Source of the DNA: G942493215 sp942493215
Lineage (GTDB): Bacteria; Bacillota_I; Bacilli_A; RF39; UBA660
Direction: 5' to 3'
Assembly (NCBI GenBank): GCA_942493215.1
Contig: OW818670.1
Location: 620,001 to 684,000, forward strand
DNA: 64,000 nt
Shown: positions 51,743 through 60,525 of the stretch, one piece after another
Layout: each line of letters begins with the position of its first letter
Numbering within the stretch: position 1 is the stretch's first letter
Program-made: the position numbers and the translations under genes
Notes under the pieces: generated by a model
What the model was told of the DNA's origin: nothing
Database searches by the model: none
Seen by the model: only the letters and a program-made list of their open reading frames with translations

Positions 51743-52111
51743 ATGAGAATATATGTTGGTCACTCTAAAGATATTAACTACCAAGAAGAATTATATAAAC
51801 CAATTAAAGAATATGAAAAAAGTAATAATCATACTTTTATTCTGCCTCACGATAATAATAATCATATTAATTATGGTCGTGAATTCTATGGATCATTTGA
51901 TTTACTAATAGCTGAAGTATCTATGCCTGCAACTGGTCTAGGAATAGAACTTGGGTGGGCATATGATAGTAAAGTACCTATCTACTGTATTTATAAGAAA
52001 GGCAATAGGATTAGTAATTCATTAAAAGCTGTTACTGACAAATTTTTTGAATATGAAACAACTGATGATTTAAAACAAGTATTAAAGCTTATTCTTGAAA
52101 ACAGTAAATAA
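51743..52111 (+). CDS. nucleoside 2-deoxyribosyltransferase-like protein
   Basis: 122 residues. DLLIAEVSMPATGLGIELGW carries the E-V-S and G-x-G-x-E pattern of this family, with the active-site Glu, and IYVGHS at the start. It may transfer or hydrolyse nucleoside sugars. An AAGGAGAATCTT site precedes the ATG. Confidence 0.75.
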   Translation: MRIYVGHSKDINYQEELYKPIKEYEKSNNHTFILPHDNNNHINYGREFYGSFDLLIAEVSMPATGLGIELGWAYDSKVPIYCIYKKGNRISNSLKAVTDKFFEYETTDDLKQVLKLILENSK

Positions 52112-52131
52112 ATACTAAATAGGAGGAAATC

Positions 52132-52166
52132 TAGCCACTTACTTATAAAAATTAACCACTTACTTA
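52132..52166 (+). promoter_or_regulatory. direct repeats, likely LytTR binding sites
   Basis: TAGCCACTTACTTA (52132-52145) and TAACCACTTACTTA (52153-52166), 21 bases apart from start to start, so on the same face of the helix. Direct repeats two turns apart are usual for LytTR proteins. A TATAAT lies near 52196. An orphan AGGAGG at 52121 has no gene. Confidence 0.65.
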
Positions 52167-52221
52167 AAATAACATGCATTTTAAAATTGATAACGTATAA
52201 TGGAATGCGTAGGGGATGTTT

Positions 52222-52668
52222 ATGAAAATAACTGTGGAAATAGATGAAAATATCAGTGATAATGAAATAGTTATTAGATGCCAAGCAAAAGATGATATGG
52301 TAAAGAAAATAGAGAAGTACGCTAAAAGTTTAGATAGTATTAAAATGATCTTTTATAAACGTGATCAAGAATATTATTTAAATGTAAATGACATTCTTTT
52401 CTTTGAAACCGAAATTAATAGTATAAGTGCACATACTGTTAATGATATTTACTATATCAAATATAAGCTATATGAGTTAGAGCAAATATTACCAAGTAAT
52501 TTTATGCGGGTATCTAAATCAACAATTGTTAATATTAATCACATTTATTCCCTTAATAAAAATATTACATCTTCTAGTGAAATAGAATTTAATAAGACTT
52601 ATAAACGAGTCTATGTATCAAGATTTTATTTAAAACAACTAAAAGAAAAATTAAAGGAGAGAATTTAA
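52222..52668 (+). CDS. LytTR-family DNA-binding regulator
   Basis: 148 residues. The N-terminal 50 residues are alpha/beta (KITVEIDENISDNEIVIRCQ), and the LytTR domain follows: VNDILFFETEINSISAHTV, IKYKLYELEQILPSNFMRVS and KSTIVNINHIY. It lacks a response-regulator domain. It is followed at once by a LiaF-like gene. Start ATG 52222 at proper distance from AGGGGATG. Probably binds the direct repeats upstream. Confidence 0.85.
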   Translation: MKITVEIDENISDNEIVIRCQAKDDMVKKIEKYAKSLDSIKMIFYKRDQEYYLNVNDILFFETEINSISAHTVNDIYYIKYKLYELEQILPSNFMRVSKSTIVNINHIYSLNKNITSSSEIEFNKTYKRVYVSRFYLKQLKEKLKERI

Positions 52669-52669
52669 A

Positions 52670-53365
52670 ATGAAAACAGTTAGTAAAATTTTTTGGGGCT
52701 TATTTTTCCTTATGTCAGCCGCATTTGTTATTATTAATCAATTAGGATATTATACTAATTTAGAATTATTACCGCTATTATTAACTATATTTATTGGTGC
52801 TATATTAATAAAGAGTCTATATCGTATTAATTTTTTTGGAATATTATTTTCTTTAGCCTTTTTAGCTATCATCTATAGTAATCAATTAGGCTTACAAAGT
52901 ATTACACCATGGCCAGTATTAATTACAGCTTTTCTAGCAAGTATTGGTCTATCTATAATATTCAATAGAAGTCATTGCCAAATAAAACATAATCATCATG
53001 AACACTTTGATCAAGTAATCAATGATAAAGATAGTGATGTTGTTAATTTTGAGGTAAGTTTTGGGTCAAGTATTAAATATGTTAATAGTGATGATTTTAA
53101 AAGTGCTAGTTTAAGATGTTCCTTTGGAGCCTTAAAAGTATATTTTGATAATGCTAAAATTGTAGGTGATACGGCCACTATTAATTTAGATGCATCATTT
53201 TCAGGTATAGAAATATATATACCTAAAGATTGGAAAATTGTTAATAACGTTGATAGCAGTTTAGGTGCAGTAGAAGAAAAAAATAATAGCAATAGTGTAT
53301 CTACTAAAACAGTAACTATAACAGGTCATGTTAGTTTAGCGGGTGTAGAAATTACTTATATTTAA
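52670..53365 (+). CDS. LiaF/YvqF-like membrane protein
   Basis: 231 residues. Four hydrophobic segments in the first 110 residues (LiaI-LiaF-like), then a cell-envelope-facing beta-rich domain with VNFEVSFGSSIKYVNSDDFK and LDASFSGIEIYIPKDWKIV, as in cell-wall antibiotic response proteins (YvqF/LiaF C). Paired with LytTR in many Bacillota. Likely an envelope-stress sensor unit. Confidence 0.82.
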   Translation: MKTVSKIFWGLFFLMSAAFVIINQLGYYTNLELLPLLLTIFIGAILIKSLYRINFFGILFSLAFLAIIYSNQLGLQSITPWPVLITAFLASIGLSIIFNRSHCQIKHNHHEHFDQVINDKDSDVVNFEVSFGSSIKYVNSDDFKSASLRCSFGALKVYFDNAKIVGDTATINLDASFSGIEIYIPKDWKIVNNVDSSLGAVEEKNNSNSVSTKTVTITGHVSLAGVEITYI

Positions 53366-53379
53366 TAAGAGGTGATAAA

Positions 53380-53787
53380 ATGATTGATGTTGTTGGTACT
53401 ATGTTTTTTAAGGACGGTAAATTACTAATAGATAAACCACGTAAAAGACCAACCTATCAAATGATTGGTGGACGTGTTGAACAAGGATAAAAGCCTCGAG
53501 AAGCTGCTATTAGAGAGTGTCATGAAGAACTTGGTAATAAAGCTCATTTTGATGAAGATAAAATAACATTTATTATGGACTTTATTGAAACAGCAACAAG
53601 TGATCCTAATTTAAAAATTCATATGTATATTTTTAAATACAGCGATATTTTAGATGGTGATCTAACTACTTCTGATGAGATAGAGAGTTTTATGTGGTTT
53701 GGTATAAATGATGATCAAGGTATATTATCTAATACCTTAAAGAATGAAATTGTACCATACGCTATTAAGAACAAATTAATTTGCTAA
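53380..53787 (+). pseudogene. Nudix hydrolase with in-frame TAA
   Basis: GAGGTGATAAA and ATG 53380. The Nudix box reads GGRVEQG, then TAA at 53488-53490 (codon 37), then KPREAAIRECHEELG with all metal Glu residues. The frame is otherwise intact to 53787 (136 codons). The stop replaces a residue inside the Nudix box, most likely a GAA-to-TAA change. Pseudogene, or read through at low level. Confidence 0.8.
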
Positions 53788-53788
53788 T

Positions 53789-53815
53789 AAAAGAAGAGTA
53801 TAAACTCTTTTTTTG
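53789..53815 (+). terminator. terminator of the Nudix pseudogene
   Basis: AAAAGAAGAGT-ATAA-ACTCTTTTTTT. Confidence 0.85.
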
Positions 53816-53893
53816 TACTATAAAGTAGAACTCTTATTTATAAATCCCGTAATGATATAATATACTAGTGTATATAATTAAATAGGAGGATAT

Positions 53894-54367
53894 ATGAAAA
53901 CATTTAATAAGTATAAACCCTATTTATTCTTTATAATAGGCACTCTATTAGTAGGTTTTATTTCCGGATTACTCACAAGTAATAGTATGGATAATTTTGA
54001 TACTATTAATAAATCTAATTTAACACCACCTAATTATATTTTTCCTATTGTTTGGACCATTCTCTACACTTTAATGGGAATAAGTATGGCCATTGTCTAT
54101 CAAAAAAGTCCTAAAGAGCGAAAAGATACACTATTAATATATGGATTACAGTTATTTTTTAACTTTTATTGGAGTATTGTATTTTTTAATCTGCAAGCTT
54201 ATTTGTTTGCCTTTATTTGGTTATTATTATTGCTAAGTTTAATTATTGTTATGATTGTTAAATTCTATAAAATTGATAAAACAGCAGCCTACTTACAGAT
54301 ACCATATTTAATATGGGTAACATTTGCGGGCTATCTAAGTTTAATGGTTTACATATTAAATAGATAA
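53894..54367 (+). CDS. tspO: TspO/MBR family membrane protein
   Basis: 157 residues with five membrane segments. The family motifs LTPPNYIFPIVWTILYTLMG and WSIVFFNLQAY are clear. TspO binds porphyrins and is linked to stress response. A AGGAGGATAT site precedes the ATG. Confidence 0.93.
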   Translation: MKTFNKYKPYLFFIIGTLLVGFISGLLTSNSMDNFDTINKSNLTPPNYIFPIVWTILYTLMGISMAIVYQKSPKERKDTLLIYGLQLFFNFYWSIVFFNLQAYLFAFIWLLLLLSLIIVMIVKFYKIDKTAAYLQIPYLIWVTFAGYLSLMVYILNR

Positions 54368-54405
54368 TAAATAAAAGTTTAAAAGAAATATATTTGGTAA
54401 ATAAA

Positions 54406-54444
54406 AAGTTTTTACTTTTAAAGTAAAGACTTTTTTGTTATAAT
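54406..54444 (+). promoter_or_regulatory. terminator fused to extended -10 promoter
   Basis: AGTTTTTACTTT-TA-AAGTAAAGACT hairpin, six T's, then TGT-TATAAT at 54439-54444. Confidence 0.8.
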
Positions 54445-54467
54445 GATTATAGAAAAGTAGAGGTATT

Positions 54468-55241
54468 ATGAAAAAGAAAATATTATTGGTTATTATATTA
54501 TTTAGTTTATTTATTACGGTCGGATGCAGTTTAAAAAAAGAGGAAGATAATCAAAATGCTTTAGACAATAAAACAAGTGAGAAATTATTAAAGGGATATC
54601 CTAAAGATATTCTACCACTTTATAAGGTTGTCGATGTTAGAGAGGCAATTTTTAATCATACGGATGATCATAATTCACCTTATTTGAAAGATTATTATCA
54701 AGTTCTTTATATTTCCAATGGGAATATTGGCGATATTTCTAATTATTATCAATCACTAATGACCAAGGTCAATGGAAAAGAAAAAGAAACATTCGATAAA
54801 TACTCTTTTTCCGGTAATATTAATGAGTATTCAATTACGGTAAGCATATGTGATATTTGTACTGATGGAGATAATGTAAGTGTAGTACTAAGTATTGACT
54901 TACTGGAAAAAGATTATGTTAATAAAAATCCATACTTTACTAATTATCCAGATGATTTAGTTGATGTTTACCGTAAAATATTATTACAACAAGCAGTTTA
55001 TAGCAAAGATTATTTTAAGAAAGAGGATTCCTATATTACTATTTATAAAACGGATATGTCAGGAAAAGAATTTTTAGATCACTATGAAACTAAATATAAA
55101 AATAAGAATGGTTTTAAAAATATCAAGAACAATTATGGCAGTAAGTTATCGTGGAATGATCAAGGATTTAATGTTGAAATAAATTATATTTTTTCCGGTG
55201 ATTATCCATTTGTTAGTATTTATGCTCGCATTAAACAATAG
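54468..55241 (+). CDS. lipoprotein of unknown function
   Basis: 257 residues. Signal peptide KKKILLVIILFSLFITVGCS with lipobox V-G-C. The mature part is mixed alpha/beta, with two similar DILPLYK and DDLVDVYRK segments that suggest an internal repeat. No recognised domain. Confidence 0.75.
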   Translation: MKKKILLVIILFSLFITVGCSLKKEEDNQNALDNKTSEKLLKGYPKDILPLYKVVDVREAIFNHTDDHNSPYLKDYYQVLYISNGNIGDISNYYQSLMTKVNGKEKETFDKYSFSGNINEYSITVSICDICTDGDNVSVVLSIDLLEKDYVNKNPYFTNYPDDLVDVYRKILLQQAVYSKDYFKKEDSYITIYKTDMSGKEFLDHYETKYKNKNGFKNIKNNYGSKLSWNDQGFNVEINYIFSGDYPFVSIYARIKQ

Positions 55242-55296
55242 AATATTTATAACCCAATCTTTAAAATAATCATGTTATAATTATGAAGGTGAGATT

Positions 55297-55833
55297 ATGG
55301 ATGAATTAATTGAAGTATTAGATGAATTAGGTAATAAAACTGGTGTTATTAAAACCAAACAACAAATAAAAAAAGATGGTGATTATCACCACGCTATTTC
55401 GGTTTGTCTTGTTAATGATAAAAAGGAGATATTAATGCATCAAAGAAGTTCTAACAAAATAATTTATCCTAACTTATGGAGTTGTTTTATTAGAGGACAT
55501 ATTAAAGCCTATGAAGACTCAATTACCGCTTGTTTAAGAGAAATAAAAGAAGAAATGGGAATAGATGTAAAAGATGACGAATTAGTATTTCTATATACCA
55601 GAAAAGAAAATGATACGGTAGGTAATAAAGCCTATATTAATAATATCTTTTTTGATAATTATATTGTTTATAAAAATATTGACTTAAAAGATATAGCAAT
55701 TGAAAAGGATGAGGTATCAGGAGTGAAAATTTTACCATATCAAGAACTTAAGAAACTGATCAATAATAATGATGATTGTCTTGTTCCTAATTTTGTTGAT
55801 TATGAAGCCATAATTAAAATATTAGAGCAATAA
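55297..55833 (+). CDS. Nudix hydrolase, IPP-isomerase-like subgroup
   Basis: 178 residues. DGDYHHAISVCLVNDKKEIL and LMHQRSSNK then WSCFIRGHIKAYEDSITACL and REIKEEMGI. The Nudix box has G-H instead of G-G, as is normal in the YfcD/Idi-like subgroup. Function may be in IPP or another small phosphate metabolism. GAAGGTGAGATT precedes the ATG. Confidence 0.85.
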   Translation: MDELIEVLDELGNKTGVIKTKQQIKKDGDYHHAISVCLVNDKKEILMHQRSSNKIIYPNLWSCFIRGHIKAYEDSITACLREIKEEMGIDVKDDELVFLYTRKENDTVGNKAYINNIFFDNYIVYKNIDLKDIAIEKDEVSGVKILPYQELKKLINNNDDCLVPNFVDYEAIIKILEQ

Positions 55834-55874
55834 AAAATTGGATGTTATACTAATAATAAAATTTTAAAAAGAAG

Positions 55875-55902
55875 TTGACAAATGATTTTTCTGATATATA
55901 AT
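55875..55902 (+). promoter_or_regulatory. promoter of the 279-residue gene
   Basis: TTGACA, 16-bp spacer, TATAAT. One of the few full -35/-10 promoters outside the defence region. Confidence 0.75.
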
Positions 55903-55929
55903 AATTACTAATTAAGGAAGGTGTTATAT

Positions 55930-56769
55930 ATGAGTAGTACATTAATGCAGGGTTTAAGTGCTAATGATTATAGTTGGCTACATGCTCTTTTAGTGGCTTT
56001 AAAAAATGCTGGAATAACGGTGGGAGAGGAAAATTTAGATCAAATTATCAATGAATATATTACTGATAAATCCAAAATTGTTCTATCTGATGCAATTCTC
56101 CTAATTAATGCCAAAGTAATAAAAAGTTTATTTGATTTATCAGTAATAACTCAATTGTTAGATCATATTAAGGAAGAAGGAAAAAGAGAATGCAGACGCC
56201 GTAATACTGAATATCAGGAAGAGGAAGCCGAAGAGTGTAGAAAAAACCCAAGTTATGAAGAAAGTGCGTCCTATCATAATTTTAAAAATATTTTTAAAGA
56301 AGTAGAATCTTACGAAGCTTTTGATCGTAATAAAAGAGGTAATCATATGACTAGTTATTCGGGATATGCAACACCGTATTTTCAGTTATATGAGGCAATT
56401 AAAAAATATTATGGATATGGAGCTTATTACCCAGAAAATAAGGAAAAAATATTTAATTTTATTTTCAGAATAATTTCTATTTACCGAGTAGCATCAGTAA
56501 TAGAAGAATATGTAGATAATTTATTTTGTTATCAAGAATTTTGGGCTGACACTCAAAGCGTCAGTGAATTAAGTAAATCCGCTACGGCGATAGCAGAAGT
56601 GCGCAATACGAAATTCATAATATTTAAACCAATAAATACTATGATTCAAGATAGAAAAGTAGGGGCTTTAAAAGATCATATTAGTTCATTAGTGTCTACT
56701 ATTTCAGAAGGGTATAGAAAAAGACAAAGAGAATCACAAATTAGTCTCTTATTAAAAAATCCTAAATAA
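55930..56769 (+). CDS. hypothetical protein, 279 residues
   Basis: Not recognised. Helical, charged, soluble; a Glu/Arg-rich stretch (EECRKNPSYEES) and aromatic SYSGYATPYFQLYEAIKKYY. Start ATG 55930 after GGAAGGTG. Single transcript with its own strong promoter and terminator. Confidence 0.65.
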   Translation: MSSTLMQGLSANDYSWLHALLVALKNAGITVGEENLDQIINEYITDKSKIVLSDAILLINAKVIKSLFDLSVITQLLDHIKEEGKRECRRRNTEYQEEEAEECRKNPSYEESASYHNFKNIFKEVESYEAFDRNKRGNHMTSYSGYATPYFQLYEAIKKYYGYGAYYPENKEKIFNFIFRIISIYRVASVIEEYVDNLFCYQEFWADTQSVSELSKSATAIAEVRNTKFIIFKPINTMIQDRKVGALKDHISSLVSTISEGYRKRQRESQISLLLKNPK

Positions 56770-56770
56770 T

Positions 56771-56810
56771 AAAAGAAGAGAAATAAAAACATTTATTCCT
56801 CTTCTTTTTT
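56771..56810. terminator. bidirectional terminator
   Basis: AAAAGAAGAG...CTCTTCTTTT with inner AAATAAA/TTTATT pairing and T-tract, between convergent genes. Confidence 0.85.
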
Positions 56811-56846
56811 ATATTTTCCAGATATTAATTTTATTTTAAATAAATT

Positions 56847-57341
56847 CTATGTGGCTTGTAAATAATTTAATGTTACATCAAAATTAACAGATGCTGGATC
56901 TTCAACCGTTGAAGTTGGACTCCAAGTAATAACAATTGATCCATTAGTTGTTTGATTGACCACAAGAGTTGTTCCTTTAATATCATCTAAACCATTTATT
57001 TGAACAATTAGATCAGAATTACTATTATTATTTACAACAACATCATCTACTATAGCAGCTAAAGTGCCACCATTTTTAATGGTAAAATTGATGGTAACAG
57101 TATCACCCGGGAATGCTAAATTAGCGTTAATACTTAATGAAGTATGGTCTTCATTAAATAGAACATTAGCTTTAGCTGGATCAGAAATAGTATAAGTATC
57201 AAAAGCGATGTTAAAACTTGCCGTTCCGGTTGCGGTACCAGTAATAGTTAAATTAGTCGCTAGTAGGGCATAAGCACCTGTTAATAAAAAAGTAAATATT
57301 AAGAAAGCTATGATGGTTGTTCTGGTGCGGTGATTAGACAT
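56847..57341 (-). CDS. TasA/CalY-like exported protein (SipW-type signal peptide)
   Basis: 164 residues. N-terminal segment IIAFLIFTFLLTGAYALLA is the SipW-cognate signal type (ending in A-Y-A-x-L). The rest is beta-rich with FNIAFDTYTISDP, FPGDTVTINFTIKNGGTLAA and VNFDVTLNYL, as in matrix fibre proteins (TasA, CalY/camelysin). Divergent from the SipW operon. Probably a secreted fibre or surface protein processed by the SipW-like peptidase downstream. Confidence 0.75.
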   Translation of the reverse strand: MSNHRTRTTIIAFLIFTFLLTGAYALLATNLTITGTATGTASFNIAFDTYTISDPAKANVLFNEDHTSLSINANLAFPGDTVTINFTIKNGGTLAAIVDDVVVNNNSNSDLIVQINGLDDIKGTTLVVNQTTNGSIVITWSPTSTVEDPASVNFDVTLNYLQAT

Positions 57342-57452
57342 ATGACACCTCCTTATGTACTATAATCCCATTTATAGTATTCCTTGGATAAGTATATTCT
57401 ATTCGCATTCGTTCATAATATTATAAACAGATAATATCAAAGAAGGAATTTT

Positions 57453-58268
57453 ATGAGAAAACATTATCATAAAAAAAAACGTTTATATCAAGTTACTTTT
57501 ATTTTAACCATTTTTATCTTAATTATAAGTGTTAGTTATGCCTATCTATCTACACAATTAAATATTACTGGTCAAGTTAGAGGAATAACTCAAAATACGG
57601 ATTTTATTATTGATCCTGATAGTAATCCTAATTTAAGAATTAATAAACCTACTATTAATAAATGGCAAGAAAATAATAAGTATAAATATCAATATACTTT
57701 TATTTTAAGTAATATTGGTAATATTGATTATGATAATTTTACGGTTACAATCTGGTTTAATAATAATATTACTTTAGAAAACAGTTGGAATTATACCTTT
57801 ACCACCAAGACTAATGTTTTAACGATTATTAATACTCAATATGATTTGTTAGCTAATAATAGTTTAGAAATAGGTTTTATTGTTTATAGTAATAAGGCTA
57901 ATTTAAGTATTCAAAAAATTAAATTAGAAGCTAAAACAACCACACAAGAAATAGATCCTAGTAAGTTTATAGTAGTATTTAATAGGACTAATGGTTGGGG
58001 TAGTTATACTTATCAATATAGTGTCCAACTTACCAACAAAACTGGTCAACAAATAACCTATTGGCAACTGGATATAGTGCTTCCTACGGGCACCACTTTT
58101 GTATCAGGATGGAATGGAATATTCGAAGTAAAAGGAAGTAGTTTAATTGTTAAAAATGAAAGTTATAATGGACGATTAAATAATGATGAGAGTACTAGCT
58201 TTGGTATGCAACTTAATACAAACATTGTTAACTATTTACCATCTAATCCTAAAGTGACAATTAGGTGA
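57453..58268 (+). CDS. SipW-type exported protein with CBM2-like domains
   Basis: 271 residues. Signal segment FILTIFILIISVSYAYL, then two beta-sandwich domains. The second (from about residue 170) has GWGSYTYQYSVQLTN, YWQLDIVLPTGTTFVSGWNG and GRLNNDESTSFGMQL, the CBM2 cellulose-binding pattern with conserved Trp; the first is a weaker copy. Secreted surface or matrix protein with possible polysaccharide binding. It overlaps no gene; the SipW-like gene is 3 bases further. Confidence 0.75.
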   Translation: MRKHYHKKKRLYQVTFILTIFILIISVSYAYLSTQLNITGQVRGITQNTDFIIDPDSNPNLRINKPTINKWQENNKYKYQYTFILSNIGNIDYDNFTVTIWFNNNITLENSWNYTFTTKTNVLTIINTQYDLLANNSLEIGFIVYSNKANLSIQKIKLEAKTTTQEIDPSKFIVVFNRTNGWGSYTYQYSVQLTNKTGQQITYWQLDIVLPTGTTFVSGWNGIFEVKGSSLIVKNESYNGRLNNDESTSFGMQLNTNIVNYLPSNPKVTIR

Positions 58269-58271
58269 TAT

Positions 58272-59441
58272 ATGGATAAGTTAAAATTTTATATCATCTA
58301 TTTTTTAATATTAATGTATATGGTTCTTTATAAATTAATATTTGCTTCTTATAACGAACTATTTCAATATATTATTAATCCCTTAATATGGATACTAATA
58401 ACTGTTTTTAGTTGTATCTTATTATATCATGATAAAAAAACTTATTTTCCTTTTAAAATCAGTGTAACTTATCGATGCATTATAAGTGCCTTATTATATA
58501 TAATATTTTTTTATACTTTGGGAAAAATAACGGGTTTTTCTAAAAATCCTTATTCATTAACCTATAGTGGTGTAATTATTAATTTTTTTAGTTTACTTCT
58601 AATCGTTGGATTAAAAGAAATTATTAGGAGTATATTAGTAAATAATGTCACCGATTACCACAAAGTTTATATATATCTAGTCTTTATTTTGTTTATATTT
58701 ATTGATTTTGATGTTATGGCTCTTACTAAAATGTCTCTTAAAGCTAGTAGTATTATTGAGTTTCTAATTAGTGATTTATTAACTAATATTATTAATACTT
58801 TATTTTGTTTATATTTAGTTAAAAAGAGTGGTTTTTTAGCGAGTTTATCATATAAGCTTATTACTTATTTACCTATCTTAATTATTCCCGTTGTACCTAA
58901 ATATCCATGGATAATAACAGTCTTATTTAATATTGTTTTTCCTATTGCTACATTTATTACGATTGAGCGTCTCCTTAGAGAAAAAAATCGTTTTGTTCCC
59001 AAAGATGATAAAGATATTATTCAACCTAAATACTGGATTACCACATTTATTATAAGCGGCTTAATTATTGTTTTTTCATTAGGAGGATTTGGCGTAAAAC
59101 CTATTGTTATTATTACTGGTAGTATGCAGCCTACTATTAAGGAAGGTGATTTATTAGTTATTAAAGAATGTGATATTAAAGATATTACAATAGGTAATAT
59201 AATTCAGTATCAACTTAACGATTATACGGTTGTCCATCGCGTAATAAAAATATATCAGGAAAGAAATGCTATAAAATTAATTACTAAGGGTGATAATAAT
59301 AACAATGAAGATCGTTATCCTGTTACTAAAGATAATCTTGTTGGATGCTTAAAATACCGTTTACCATATTTAGGATATCCTACTTATCTTATTGGAACAA
59401 TGCTTAATAAAGAAGAGGTTAAAGTAGAAACTGGAGGCTAG
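58272..59441 (+). CDS. sipW: SipW-type signal peptidase I with N-terminal membrane domain
   Basis: 389 residues. Residues 1-235 hold about seven hydrophobic segments. The C-terminal catalytic part has IVIITGSMQPTIKEGDLLVI with the Ser nucleophile, NIIQYQLNDYTVVHRVIKI with His in place of the usual Lys, as in SipW/ER-type S26B enzymes, and the GDNNNNEDRYPV box. The family matures TasA-type matrix proteins. The large N-terminal membrane part is unusual for SipW (about 190 residues) and may be a fused unit. Third-base overlaps absent; same operon as the CBM2-like gene. Confidence 0.85.
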   Translation: MDKLKFYIIYFLILMYMVLYKLIFASYNELFQYIINPLIWILITVFSCILLYHDKKTYFPFKISVTYRCIISALLYIIFFYTLGKITGFSKNPYSLTYSGVIINFFSLLLIVGLKEIIRSILVNNVTDYHKVYIYLVFILFIFIDFDVMALTKMSLKASSIIEFLISDLLTNIINTLFCLYLVKKSGFLASLSYKLITYLPILIIPVVPKYPWIITVLFNIVFPIATFITIERLLREKNRFVPKDDKDIIQPKYWITTFIISGLIIVFSLGGFGVKPIVIITGSMQPTIKEGDLLVIKECDIKDITIGNIIQYQLNDYTVVHRVIKIYQERNAIKLITKGDNNNNEDRYPVTKDNLVGCLKYRLPYLGYPTYLIGTMLNKEEVKVETGG

Positions 59442-59445
59442 TAAT

Positions 59446-60507
59446 ATGTCACATAAAAAAAGTAAACGAATGATTATATTAATTATAGCTTTAGTTACTA
59501 TTATAAGTACCTTTTTAATTCTTAAAGTAATTAATACTTTAAAAAATATTCAGGGAAATCCTGCTGATATCTCTTATACTAGTAATGTTTCTGGCGATGC
59601 TAAATATTTAGTTTATTTAAAAGAAAATAAATATTTTCCTAAAAATTATCTTGATGCGACATCCTCATATCTAACCGATTTGGTTGAATACATAAATACT
59701 AATTTTACTTATCAATATAATATTGATAGGTATAAAAAACTTAATTATAGTTATCAAGTTAATGCTAAAATTATTGCCCATAGTGCTGATCAAACCAATC
59801 CCGTTACTAAGCCTCTTTGGCATAAAGAAGAAGTACTTTTACAACCAGTAGTTGTATTTAATTCTAAGTCCCCAATTAATATAAATAAGCAATTAAATGT
59901 TAGTATTACTCCTTATCTTGATGCAATAGCAGAGTTTAAGAATTCTTTTAATGTAAGTGCAACATTCGATTTAGAAATTAATTTAATAGTTAATATTAGT
60001 GGCAAAACAAAGGAAAATAATGATTTTAATAAACAACATATTACTACGATGCGTATTCCTTTAGATGCTAAAGCCTTTGATATTACAACATCTAAAAACT
60101 TTGATGAAAAAGAAATTATTTATAATAAAGAACAATTAAAAAAAGAAACTGGTTATATGTGGGCTATTATTTATATCGTTATTTTATTTGTAGTTATTGA
60201 TGGGGGAACATTAATAATTAAATTTATTATTGATAGTAATTATAGTAAGTATAGTCGCAAAAAGAAAAAAATAATTAAAGAATACGATGATCGTATTGTT
60301 CAGGTATCACGTTTTATTAAATATGATGATTGGGAAATAGTTGACATTAACAGCTTCGAAGAATTATTGGATTTATCAAATGAGGCTTTTGAACCAATCT
60401 TCTTTTGGGAAAGAAAGCTTAATCATACCAAAGAGGCATGGTTTTGTATTATAAGAGATAAAGTATTATATCGTTATATTCTTTATCATAACCAAGTAAA
60501 AAAATAG
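59446..60507 (+). CDS. DUF5305 membrane protein
   Basis: 353 residues. N-terminal membrane segment, a beta-rich outer region (residues 60-230) with LNYSYQVNAKIIAHSAD and WHKEEVLLQPVVVFNS, and a second membrane segment near 235, then a cytoplasmic basic helix. Matches DUF5305, often found next to SipW genes. Role in matrix or secretion inferred. Confidence 0.8.
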   Translation: MSHKKSKRMIILIIALVTIISTFLILKVINTLKNIQGNPADISYTSNVSGDAKYLVYLKENKYFPKNYLDATSSYLTDLVEYINTNFTYQYNIDRYKKLNYSYQVNAKIIAHSADQTNPVTKPLWHKEEVLLQPVVVFNSKSPININKQLNVSITPYLDAIAEFKNSFNVSATFDLEINLIVNISGKTKENNDFNKQHITTMRIPLDAKAFDITTSKNFDEKEIIYNKEQLKKETGYMWAIIYIVILFVVIDGGTLIIKFIIDSNYSKYSRKKKKIIKEYDDRIVQVSRFIKYDDWEIVDINSFEELLDLSNEAFEPIFFWERKLNHTKEAWFCIIRDKVLYRYILYHNQVKK

Positions 60508-60525
60508 GCCAAAAACCTATTTTTC
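60498..60525. terminator. bidirectional terminator
   Basis: AAAATAGG-CCAAAAA-CCTATTTT between convergent DUF5305 and the next minus-strand gene. Confidence 0.75.

Noticed and set aside
46200..53490. Reassigned TAG or TAA codons as an explanation for the two interrupted genes
   Set aside because: Both codons are used as stops throughout the window; two separate nonsense mutations are simpler.
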